From contig CAWGMT010000007.1 in the NCBI GenBank assembly GCA_963823675.1, positions 434,001 through 498,000 on the forward strand: a stretch of DNA of 64,000 nt, written 5' to 3'. Origin of the DNA: CAWGMT01 sp963823675. GTDB lineage: Bacteria > Planctomycetota > Planctomycetia > Isosphaerales > Isosphaeraceae. Position 1 is the stretch's first letter. Every line of letters begins with the position of its first letter. The translations under genes were made by a program, and so were the position numbers. Positions 1 through 10,000 of this stretch are shown here, one piece after another. The notes under the pieces were generated by a model, which saw only the letters and a program-made list of their open reading frames with translations, was not told the origin of the DNA and did not search any database.

Positions 1-740
1 GTGTCGAGGCAGACCGCATTTTCGAGCCAGCCGCCGATCTCGATGTCGAGTGGCTCGCTCGCGGTGTTCTTGACGCGATATACCAGCACGGTGGCGGGCA
101 AGCTCGAATCGAGGGTCGCGAGCGGGATAAACGGAGAAAAGGCTTCGAGACCGACCGTCACGGCACAAGCCGGGTCTTCATAAGACACTAATCCCAGCGG
201 GTATTCGCCGCGGAACTGGACATCGGCGAACCCGTTGCGATCGAGCGTGCGCACGTCGGTGTGGCCATCCTTCTTGATTCGCACGGCAAAACCCTGCGCA
301 AGCGGCGACTCCGGGCGAAGTGGGTGGGCATAATGGGCGTCGTTCGTGTGGTCGACGCGGTTGAAGATATCCCAGTGCCAGAGCTTGCCGTCGCCGCCCA
401 GATAGAGCTGCCCCGCACACAGCCCGCCAACCGGCATGCCGATCTTGTCGAGTGCCGGCCCGCGGTACACCGTGCTTTCACCGCGTGCATAGAGCGACTT
501 GACCCAACCGGGGTCGAGCTTCTTGTCCGGCGGCACCAACCGCGCGAAGTCGGACGACTCGAACGGCCCGGCCATTGCCAAAGCGCTCTCTCCGGCAAGC
601 GACGCGGCCGCTCCCAAGCCCACGATCTGCAAGAACTCGCGGCGGCTGGTCGGACCACAACAACCCGGCCCAGTACATTCACGCGCGGCCGAAGAGGGCT
701 CGCCGGCTCTCGCGTCGTCCCGATCGTCTAAGTTGCTCAT
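1..740 (-). CDS. GH116-family glycoside hydrolase (glucosylceramidase-like), N-terminal part
   Basis: Reads leftward and is cut by the window start, so only about 246 N-terminal residues are present. The ATG at 740 opens a Tat signal: twin arginines at residues 33-34 in TSRREFLQ, followed by an Ala/Gly-rich hydrophobic stretch to about residue 57, so export in folded form is expected. Residues 101-127 carry GMPVGGLCAGQLYLGGDG then WHWDIFN, which resembles the N-terminal beta-domain of bacterial GH116 and non-lysosomal glucosylceramidase proteins. Members hydrolyse beta-glucosides or beta-xylosides. The catalytic domain lies outside the window, so activity cannot be judged. A Cys-rich tract before the twin arginines (ECTGPGCCGP) is unusual. 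The assignment rests on the N-terminal motif only. Confidence 0.8.
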   Translation of the reverse strand, partial: MSNLDDRDDARAGEPSSAARECTGPGCCGPTSRREFLQIVGLGAAASLAGESALAMAGPFESSDFARLVPPDKKLDPGWVKSLYARGESTVYRGPALDKIGMPVGGLCAGQLYLGGDGKLWHWDIFNRVDHTNDAHYAHPLRPESPLAQGFAVRIKKDGHTDVRTLDRNGFADVQFRGEYPLGLVSYEDPACAVTVGLEAFSPFIPLATLDSSLPATVLVYRVKNTASEPLDIEIGGWLENAVCLD

Positions 741-1641
741 CGCGAGCGCTTCCCGTTTTCCGGCCGTACGATTACTCACCATTGCGCACCCAACCGCAGG
801 GCCAACCCCTCAATCCTACGGCCGTGTGAGCATCACCCGCAACCCGCAGGAGACCACCCGAGGGTCGGTGCTCAAGAACCACAAGCAAGGTCGCGCTCCC
901 AGCGCTGGCAGTGAAAACGCGTGCTTCCGCAGTGCGAAAGCCGGCAAAAAGGCGCTGGCGGACGTCAATTTCAACCACTCTGAAATGCAAGCCGTTCTGA
1001 AACGATCCCTACCACGACGGCCGCGCCTGACGCGAAGTTCAAGGGGCAACTCGCGTTGCGTGCGCCGGCGACGTCCTTTCCGCAGTGAGAGAAAATGAGA
1101 GCCAGTGGGACGATTCCGGCGGTTTTTCGCCTCCGTCACCCTTGTTTTTAAGCCCAAGACCGTTCGTCGGAGCGGTTTTTCGGGCCGCGGGCGACCATGG
1201 AATAGGGACTTACGTTAACGGAACAGGGCCCTCGACCCCTTCGACGAACGGTATCGCTTTCAAGCCCCCTCCGGCGACTGGAAGGCGCACGTGACGAGGC
1301 AAAGAAATGTCGTGCAATCGCTAGTTGAGCGGCCTTTCTGATTTCTCTATCTACAGAGTGCGCTGATTTAGAAATCTCGTTAACGCAAGATTTACAAATA
1401 GGCGAAATTCCTGCCGCAAGTCCTTACCCCGGCAACTGAAGAAAAATCGCGAATTTTTTTCCCACTGTTCACTGAAACCGGCGCGACCCGATGGTGCCAA
1501 CGGGGCGTTATTCGGATTCCCCTGGTTATAGCGCAAAGCGGCAAGCTAACGGAAGGGATAATCGTGACGAATTTGCCGGCAACAGAGCGCTGACCTCAGG
1601 CAACGAACACCCGACACCGAAGCACGGGTACCAAGCCAGCG
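741..1641. other. Intergenic region with no supported gene
   Basis: Lies between the leftward glycosidase and the rightward sigma factor. All six frames give only short, low-quality peptides. The part around 1320-1480 is clearly more A/T-rich than its surroundings, as expected for a regulatory region. No tRNA, CRISPR or convincing terminator was seen. Confidence 0.6.
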
Positions 1642-1760
1642 CCAACTGTCAACCGACAACTGACAACCGACAACCGACAACTGACAACCGCCAACTGACA
1701 ACCGCCAACTGACAACTGACAACTGACAACTGACAACCGCCAACTGACAACCGACAACTG
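1642..1760. repeat. Heptanucleotide tandem repeat, 17 copies
   Basis: Seventeen contiguous 7-bp units, consensus NCAACYG (variants acaactg, acaaccg, ccaactg, and one tcaaccg), fill exactly 119 bp. The array ends directly before the putative promoter of the ECF sigma factor gene. A 7-bp period does not preserve a reading frame, so a non-coding role or simple slippage is more likely than coding use. Confidence 0.95.
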
Positions 1761-1788
1761 TTCGAGTCCTTCTCGAATCCCCTATAAT
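1761..1788 (+). promoter_or_regulatory. Putative sigma70-type promoter of the sigma factor gene
   Basis: A perfect TATAAT lies at 1783-1788. TTCGAG at 1761-1766, 16 bp upstream, is a weak -35 match. It begins at the first base after the heptamer array and lies about 60 bp before the TTG start of the sigma factor gene. Confidence 0.45.
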
Positions 1789-1846
1789 GCGATTCCCGTG
1801 CGTGAGTTTTTGCCACGAAATGCGTCTCTATCAATAGGGGGCGTCA

Positions 1847-2407
1847 TTGACTCAGGCCTTCGGGCATGCGCGCCGTCCTCTGGCGGAGTACCGAGAATAC
1901 TTGAGGCTGCTGGCGCGGTTGCAGCTCGACCCCCGGCTGCGGGGGGAGCTCGATCCGTCCGACGTGGTGCAGCAAACGCTGCTCAAGGCCCATGAGCGAC
2001 TGGAGCAGTTTCGTGGCGAGACGGACGCCGAGCTACGGGCCTGGCTGCGGGCGATTCTCGCCCACAACCTCGCCGATGCCGTCCGCAAGTTTGGCCGGCA
2101 GCAGGGCGATCGAGCTTTGTCGCTGGAGGCCGCGCTCGAGCAATCCTCGGAAAAGCTCGAGGCGATGCTCGCGACCGAGGAGTCGAGCCCCAGCCAGGCG
2201 CTGCTGTGGGCCGAGCGCCAGGTCGGGCTGGCCGATGTGCTGGCGCGTTTGACGGAGGACCAGCGGACGGCTGTCGAGCTGCATTACCTGAGTGGGCTGT
2301 CGGTCCCAGAGGTTGCCCGCGAGATGGGACGAAGCACCGTGTCGGTGACAGGGCTTTTGTATCGGGGCATGAAGGCGCTGCGAAATGCGATGAGTGGGCC
2401 GGAGTGA
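1847..2407 (+). CDS. ECF RNA polymerase sigma factor
   Basis: A 186-residue extracytoplasmic-function sigma factor. Sigma region 2 is at about residues 15-80, with the DPSDVVQQTLLKAHE core that binds core polymerase and melts the -10. Region 4 is at about residues 128-180, with a helix-turn-helix in YLSGLSVPEVAREMGRST for -35 recognition. The start is TTG at 1847: an in-frame stop (1835-1837) excludes upstream starts, and AGGGGG sits about 5 bp before it. This is the planctomycete type usually paired with a membrane Ser/Thr kinase, and a kinase gene follows at 2672, consistent with kinase-controlled sigma activity. No anti-sigma factor gene is adjacent. Confidence 0.93.
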   Translation: MTQAFGHARRPLAEYREYLRLLARLQLDPRLRGELDPSDVVQQTLLKAHERLEQFRGETDAELRAWLRAILAHNLADAVRKFGRQQGDRALSLEAALEQSSEKLEAMLATEESSPSQALLWAERQVGLADVLARLTEDQRTAVELHYLSGLSVPEVAREMGRSTVSVTGLLYRGMKALRNAMSGPE

Positions 2408-2439
2408 AGCGGAGGCTCTCATGACACACGCAAAGCTCA

Positions 2440-2610
2440 GATTCGTCGCGCCCTGCGCAAATCTTGGGAGGCAAACGTCGTTAACCCGGAGCCAACGGCG
2501 ACGGCGGCCGTTTTGACCGGAGCAGCGAACGCCGTCGCCGCTGGCTCCGGGTTAACGAGCGCAGCGACTGCGGCCCGGGGCGCCCTGTGCCGTGCCTTCG
2601 GCGGTTAAGA
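2440..2610 (+). repeat. Large hairpin repeat element, copy 1 (forward)
   Basis: Contains a 27-bp stem (2480-2506 pairing with 2530-2556, one mismatch) built on GTTAACCCGGAGCC. It is preceded by about 40 bp beginning GATTCGTCGCGCCCTGCGC and followed by a tail homologous to the 75-bp units at 32524-32823. A second copy lies inverted at 6711-6866, on the other side of the kinase gene. Confidence 0.9.
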
Positions 2611-2671
2611 ATTTGGGAGTTCCCGATTTTTCTGTGGTGATCGATCTCGGTTTCTCTCAGTCGAGGCACCG

Positions 2672-5600
2672 ATGGCGGACCAGCTCGACGACCTGGCCGG
2701 CCCGGAACGAAGGCTCTGCGAAGTCCTGGCGGCCTACTTCGAGGCCCAGAGCGCAGGTCAGGCCCCAGAGCGCGAGGCGTGGCTAGAGGCCCACCCCGAC
2801 CTCGCCGACCAACTGGCCGAATTCCTGGATGAGCGCGACCGGCTGCTGCGGCTGACCGAGCCCCTGCGCACGATCGCAGGTGCCGCCCCGGAAAAAGTGC
2901 CTGGCGACAATCCTGCATTGGGGTTCTGGCCCGGCCCGCTCGCTGCAAGCGGCGACGCAACAGTTTCCGACCTCAAGACCGCCACGGGGCGCCTCTTCGG
3001 CGACTACGAGCTGCTCGATGAAATCGTGCGCGGCGGCATGGGCGTCGTCTATAAGGCCCGGCAGACGAGCCTCAACCGATTCGTCGCGCTCAAGATGCTC
3101 CGGATCGCCGCGCTCGCCGACCTGGACAGCCCGCGCAGGTTTCGCCTCGAGGCGGAAGCAACCGCCAACCTCGATCATCCCAACATCATTCCGATCTATG
3201 AAGTGGGCGAGCTGGACGGATTCAGCTTCTTCACGATGAAGCTGGTCGAAGGTGGCAGCCTCGCCCAGCATCTGCCGGCCTACATCGGCAATCCCCGCGG
3301 GGCCGCGCAGCTCGTGGCGACGGTCGCGAGAGCCGTTCACCATGCCCATCAGCGTGGGGTGTTGCATCGCGACCTGAAGCCCTCCAATATCGTGATCGAC
3401 GCGGCCGGCCAGCCGCACGTCACCGATTTCGGACTGGCCAGGCGGGTCGAGGGCGATCCGGAGCTGACCCAGTCGGGCGCGATTCTGGGCACGCCATCGT
3501 ACATGGCTCCCGAGCAGGCATCGGGGCAGAGGAAGGCCATCTCGACGGTGACCGACGTCTACGGCTTGGGCGCGGTGCTCTACGCCCTCTTGACGGGCAA
3601 ACCGCCGTTTAAAGGCGACTCGGTGCTGGAGACGCTCGATCAGGTGCGGCAAGCGCCCCCCGAGCCACCAAGCGGCATCGGCCGCCGCCTGGACCGCGAC
3701 CTGGAGGCGATCTGCCTCAAATGCCTGGAGAAGGAGCCGGAAGGGCGCTACCCCTCGGCCCTAGCTCTGGCCGAAGATTTGGAGGCGCTGGCTGGCCGGC
3801 AAGCCGACCCAGGCTCGGCCGCTGTCACGCCCGGCCCGTCTCCGCCGCTGGGCGTCGCGGCGCTGGAAGCGACTGGCAGCGGCAGCGGCTCTGCTCGTGA
3901 TACTCGGCCTGATCGGCATCGGCATCGTTCAGGATATGCGTCTGCGTCGAGCCGGTCGGCTTCTCGACGCGCAGCGACAGACCATCCAAAAGCGCGACGA
4001 AGCGGCCCGGCAAACGCAGTATATGTCGGACATTCGCCGAGCCGCCGCCCTGATCGCCGGTGGCGACGCGCGAAAAGCCCTGGAGTTGCTCGATCAGGGG
4101 AGCCGCGCGACCGGCCCGGACGACCTGCGCGGTTTCGAGTGGTTCTATCTCCGGGGCCAGACCGACGTAAGCCTCGCGGCGTGGTCCGGGCACGAAGGTC
4201 GCGACATTTACCACGTCGAATACGCTCCCGACGGCCGCCGCTTGGCCACTGCCGGCGCCGACGGCACGGCTCGCGTCTGGGACGCCCAGTCACGGAAGGA
4301 GCTCCTGGTTCTGCGCGGTCACAATGCCGACGTCAACTGCGTGAGCTTCGATCCCAGCGGGCGCCGGTTGGTCACGGCGGGCGAGGACGGCAGGGCGCGG
4401 ATCTGGGATGCTTCGGATGGCCACGTGCTCGCGGTCCTCGACAGCACGCGCCCGAAGTCGTCGCTGCGCTTTTTACACCGGACGGCCGCGATGTCATCGC
4501 GGCCACGAGCGATGGCCTCGTCGTGCGCTGGGACGCCGCGACCGGCGACAAGCGGGCGAAGCTCAAGCACGAGCTTGGCGATTGTCGTATCGAATCCATG
4601 GCAATCTCGCCGCAAGGGACGAAACTGGCAATCGCCGCAACACTGTTTCCCGGCCGCGGCAGCACCCTGATTCTTCATAACGTCGGTGACGGCGGTCTAA
4701 CCGCCACCACCACGATCACGCCGTTGGGAGCGCAGTGCGTTGCCTTCGCGCCGGACGGCAAGACGCTGGCCGTCACCGGCAGCCGTGACCAACATGTCGG
4801 CGTCTATGGAGCCGACACCGGAAACCTGGAAGTTGCCCTGACTGGGCTCATGAATTACCCCATCACCGCGGCCTATTCTCCCGATGGCCGGACCCTCGCC
4901 GTTGGCTACGACAGCAGCGCGGTAAGGCTCTGGGATTTGGCGACGAAGAACTGCCGAGTCACGCAGCTCGGGCACACAGAAAAGGTCTGGTGCGTGGCCT
5001 TCGCTCCCCACGGCCACGCGATCGCGACAACGAGCCGCGATGGCACGATCCGGCTCTGGGACCCCGCGGCACGGACAGATCGGCTTGTCTTCCACGGCCC
5101 GGAGCGGAACCCGCACTCTACCGCCTCATCAGTTGCGCTTGCTCACGATGGCGCAGGTTCTCGCTGCGAGCGCATCCGGGGAAGTGCTTGCCTGCGACCT
5201 GACAACGATGGCGGTGCACCGTTCTCAGCCGCTCGACTGGAGTAAATGGTGGTGGGACAGTGCTCTGATTTCACCGCGGGGCACGCACCTTGTCGCGCTT
5301 AAGGTGGTGGAGCGCGGCACGACTGCCGCGGACTGGCGCTACGAAGTAGTCGTCCACGACCTCCGCGGCGGCGAAAACCCGACGACAATCTCGCCGCGGC
5401 TGCACATGGGATCCGCGCCGATCTGGTCCACGGATGGACTGAGGATCGCCCAGGTCGATCTCGAAGGCAACCTGATGGTCTGGGACATTTCGGGCCGGTT
5501 ACTCGGCCAGCTTGACGGCGAATTCGGAGCGGGTTCGTCGCGGCCGGCCTTTCTGCCCGGTGACAACGCGATCGTCGCCTCTTGCGGCGAGAAAGTACGC

Positions 5601-6089
5601 GCGCCCCTTCGCTCAATGCGGTTCATCAGGTGGGAGCCCCGCACGTCGAGCCTAGATCGGTGGCCCGTGCTCGATGATCGAGGACTCGGTTACGCGCGGC
5701 TCCTCGTATCTCCCGACGGCCGAACTATCGCTGCACATTATGCCGCGCTCCTCACGCTCTGGAACCTCTCGGACCTATCCCGCCGCTGTGAGCTTGTGGG
5801 CCACCACGACAACGTGACTCACCTGGCCTTCGCGCCCGATGGCCGCACACTCGCAACGGCCAGCCTCGACCATACGGTGCGGCTCTGGAGCGTCGCCAGC
5901 GGCCAGGAGCTTTTGGCGCTGGAGGGACATGCAGGGCCGGTCCGTGCGGTGGCGTTCTCGGCGGACGGCCGCGTGCTGGCCTCGTGCGGGGATGGCCCCG
6001 GCGGCGGCATCGAGGTGATCGCCTGGCGCGCCGATCGGGGCGCTCGTTCCGCCGCCGCATCCAGCCAACAGCCGCCAAATCGCCCATGA
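2672..6089 (+). CDS. Transmembrane Ser/Thr protein kinase with C-terminal WD40 repeats; three frame breaks
   Basis: Hanks-type kinase at about residues 111-366: glycine loop RGGMGVVYKA, Lys in VALKML, catalytic HRDLKPSN, TDFGLAR and APEQASG. It continues as a membrane segment (LAAAAALLVILGLIGIG), a short linker and a chain of WD40 repeats to 6089, giving about 1,140 residues if repaired. The reading frame breaks near 3783 (one extra base in GAGGCGC), near 4452 and near 5150, and homology resumes at once in another frame each time. No other decay is visible, so sequencing errors or very recent mutation are likely. It starts at ATG 2672. With the upstream sigma factor it forms the common planctomycete sigma-kinase pair. 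The ligand of the WD40 platform is unknown. Confidence 0.85.
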
Positions 6090-6710
6090 TCGACTCGGCC
6101 CGAATGCCCGGCCAGAACCGAGCAAATCCGCGTTACCGGCAGGCCCGCTTCTTCCTCGGTACACGCCGTCGCCGCGGGCTCCGGAAACGACCGAAGCTCG
6201 CAGCTCGACGGACTTCGACGAGCTCAGTCGAGTCGAGGTCGCCGAAGTCCACTCCCCCCTCGCCCCTCTGGGGAGACGTCCCCACAGGATCTGGGGGGTG
6301 AAGGGACTTAGAGGGCCGCCGGAGGCCGGGTGAGGGGCCTGCGCAGCGCAAACCCACCGCCGACAACGACCGCTCACACTCACCACCGGCCACTCACCAC
6401 TCACCACTTGCCCCCGCCTGATCTGGCGTCCAACCGGTCTGCGATGGCCGAGCGCATTTCGTGATGTAACGTCGAAACACCTCCCCGAATCGGACCACAA
6501 AAAATGCGCGAGGCCCGCGTGAGTTTTTCCGCGAGCGAGCGTCTCAATCCTTAGAGGGACTGATGGGACCGGGGCCTGACCGGGCGGCGAGGTCGTGGCC
6601 CTGCCTGTCGTCGTCGACGATTCCGGGATGAACTGGCAACGAGGAGGCAACGCCCCAACGACGATGGAGTCGCCGCAGCCGCGACTGGGTGCAGCGCAGT
6701 TTCAAGCCGG
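6090..6710. other. Intergenic region, repeat-rich, no supported gene
   Basis: Downstream of the kinase. It contains C-rich tracts near 6250-6300 (cccctcgcccctctgg) and a short CACTCACCAC-type low-complexity tract at about 6370-6410. No frame shows gene-like protein, and none matches a family I recognise. Confidence 0.6.
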
Positions 6711-6866
6711 GGATAGCCCGGCGCGGCCGAGCCACGGCCGCCGTGCTCGTTAACCCGGAGCCAGCGGCGACGGCGTTCACCGCACCAAGGTAAACGGTCG
6801 CCGTCGCCGCTGGCTCCGGGTTAACGACGTTTGGCCTCCAAGATTTGCGCAGGGCGCGACGAATCT
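6711..6866 (-). repeat. Large hairpin repeat element, copy 2 (inverted)
   Basis: Reverse-oriented copy of the element at 2440-2610. It has a perfect 27-bp stem (6749-6775 with 6799-6825) and a 23-nt loop, plus the same GATTCGTCGCGCCCTGCGC flank read on the minus strand. Copies 1 and 2 bracket the kinase gene in inverted orientation. Confidence 0.9.
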
Positions 6867-7052
6867 CAAGCCCCCGTTGGGCTGGAGCGATCGTTCTGCG
6901 CATGAATCGTTGCTTTTCTCATCTGATCATTGAGTGTTGACTCCAACTTTCGATAGGTACCAGACGGAAGGCGGAACGGACCGGCTGAAGCCGGGACTCC
7001 AACGCGTCGCCTGAAGATCGACCAGCCACCAACCACCACAGGAGCCGACCCG

Positions 7053-10000
7053 ATGCTTGGTCGTTGCACGAATCATCACCACCAGCGCCATTCAACCGGC
7101 CGCCTTCTACGCGGCCATCCTCTCCGCCGCCGTTGACCCTGGACACCCGAAGGGCTCGAGCCCCGGGTCCTCCTGTCGGGAAACCCCACGTACTACACAG
7201 TCAATCTGACGAGCGATACCGGCGCCAGCTCGGGCACCGATGCGACGACCGGAGATCCCTCGGGCGATTTGCTCTGGGCAATTGAGCAGGCGAATGCCAA
7301 CCCCAATCCGGCCGGCAGCGTCATCAATTTCGATCCGACGGTCTTCGCTTCGCCGCAGACGATCATGCTTTCCAGCACGCTCGAGCTCAGCGGATCGGCC
7401 GGGCCGGAGGTGATCGACGCTTCGACCGTGACTGGCCCGGTCACGATCAGCGGCAACGACTCCGTCGGCGTGTTCTTGGTTGACAGCAACGTCACGGCCA
7501 CGCTCTCGGATTTGACGATCAGCGACGGTTCGGGCTACGAGGGCGGGGGCATCGATAACGCTGGCACCCTGACGGTCAGCGATAGCGTAATCGAGAACTG
7601 CTCGGCCTACGTCGCCGGCGGCGGCGTTTACGGCAGCGGTGCGATCACGGTCACGGGCTCCACGATCGCAAACAACAACGCCACGCTGAGCAGCGGCGGC
7701 GGCATTTACAGCGGCGGCGGCCTGACGATAAGCGGCAGCACGATCGAGGGAAACTCGACGCCCGGGGACGGCGGCGGCATATTCGCCATTGGCGCGGCAA
7801 TTACCGACTCGATCGTGGAAAACAACATGTCCACGGACGGTGATGGCGGCGGGATTCGAGCCTACGACTCTTTGACGATCACCGGCACCGTGATCCAGAA
7901 CAACTCGGCGGCGGGCTACGGCGGCGGCATGCGCGATGACGACGGCGCCGCAACGGTCATCGGCAGCACGATCATGGGCAACACAGCCGCCGGCGGCGGC
8001 GGGATCTTTAGTTTTTTTGATACAATGAGCATCGCGGGCAGCACGATCGAAGGCAACACAGCCGGCGCTGGCGGCGGCGTCGAGAACGAAGGCACGCTCA
8101 CGATCACCCTCTCGACCGTCACCGGCAACTCATCCTCGTATTATGGCGGCGGCATCTCGAACTCCGTGTTGTACCCGGGCCCCAGCGCCACCATTAGCGA
8201 CTGCACCATCACCCACAACACGGGCAACCAAGGCGGCGGAATTTTCAACGGTCAGGGCGCGCTCACGGTCAGCGTCTCAACCATCGCCGCCAACTCAGCC
8301 GTCGGCGCAGGCGGCATCGAGAATGACGGCACGGCGACGGTTGTCGACACGACCATTGCGGGCAACTCCTCCGGCGGGATTCTCAACAGCGGCACGCTGG
8401 CGGCCGTCAATGACACGATCGCCTATAACTCCGGCGGCGGCGGGATTGACACGTCCGGCACGGTCACGATGGGTAACACGATCGTCGCCGCGAACACCGG
8501 CAGTCAGGGCACGCCCTACGACATCGATGGCGTGGCGAATTCCGAGACCGGCCAAAACAACCTGATTGGTATTGACTACACGGGCAGCTTCACCAATGGC
8601 CTGAGCGGCAATATCGTGTTCGGGCCCGGCAACCCGGGCCTCGGCTCGCTGGCCTATAACAACGGCGCCTCGACCGAGACGATCGCTCTTCTGGCCGGCA
8701 GCCCGGCCATCGATGCCGGCAGTGCCGACATCGCGGGCGTTACGGTACCCAGCACCGACCAGACGGGCGAGGCATGGCCCGGAGGCGCGGTCTCCATCGG
8801 GGCCTGTGGCTACCCCATCCAGCCCGTCGGCACACCCACCGTCTACACGGTGACCGACACCAGCGACAACCCGGCCGACACTGGCTCGCTGAGGTATGCG
8901 CTCGCGCAGGCCGCCACCGACGGCAACCCGGCCGGCAACGTGATCCAGTTCGCGATCCCCACCACCGACCCAAACTATGATCCGGCGACCGGTTCCTGGA
9001 CGATCACCCTGAACCCTGCCAACGGACCGCTCCAGTTGGCGGCGGGACCGCTGCAAATCGAGGGCCCCGGGGCAGGCTCGCTGACGATCAGCGGCGGCGA
9101 CCAAGTGGAGGTGTTTCAGGTCGACGCCGGCGCGCCCATGACAATCTCAGGTTTGACCATCGCGGACGGCTCGGCCAGTAATGGCGGTGGGATCTCCGTC
9201 AATTATGGCGCCACGCTGACCGTCAACGCCTGCACGATCGAGGACAACACAGCCGACTACTGGGGAGGCGGCATCGATAATGCCGGTAACCTGACCGTGG
9301 CGGGCGCCACCATAATCGAGGGCAACTCGGTCTCGGCAACCGCTTACGCCTTCGGCGGCGGTGTGTTCAACTTCGGCACGCTGGCAATCACCGGCGCCAG
9401 TACCGTCGAGGACAACACATCAGCCCAATGGGGCGGCGGCGTCTTCAGCAACGGAATCTTGACGGTCAACGGCGGCAGCACGATCGATAACAACACAGCC
9501 CTCGTCGCCGGCGGCGGCACCGGCCTGTCAGGGGGTGACGGCAACTACGTCCTGTATACCTCCGCGACGATCACCGACGCCGCCATCGAGGGCAACTCGG
9601 CATCCTCGACGGAGTCAATTTATGGGGGCGGCGCGATCTGGAACGGGTCCTTGTCGGGCCCGACCGGCACGCTGACGATCACGGATTCCACCATTGCGGA
9701 CAATTCGTCTCTCTCTGTGGCGGGCGGCGTGCAAAACGTCTTTGGGGCAAATTGCACGATTACCGATTCCACCATTTCCGGCAACTCGGCGGTTTCCGCG
9801 GCCGGCGGCTTGAGCACCGACGCCGGCACGCTTACGGTCGTCGGCTGCACGATCGAAAACAATACCGCCGCCGAAGCCGGCGGAATCGGCTGCGGTGAGA
9901 CCAACGGCGGCGCCACGTTGACGGTCATTGACTCCACGATCACCGGGAACACAGCCAGCGACGGCCTTGGCGGCGGCCTCCTTATTGCCGGTACTTCCGC

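Noticed and set aside
1642..1760. CRISPR-like array
   Set aside because: Units are 7 bp without spacers, so it is a simple tandem repeat. No CRISPR array or cas gene was seen in the window.
1750..1790. tRNA T-arm-like TTCGAGTCCTTCTCGAA
   Set aside because: No acceptor stem, anticodon arm or D arm can be built around it.
7269..7271. TTG as start of the giant surface protein
   Set aside because: The frame upstream encodes LEPRVLLSGNPTYYTVN, the expected planctomycete N-terminal motif, and a ribosome site precedes ATG 7053.
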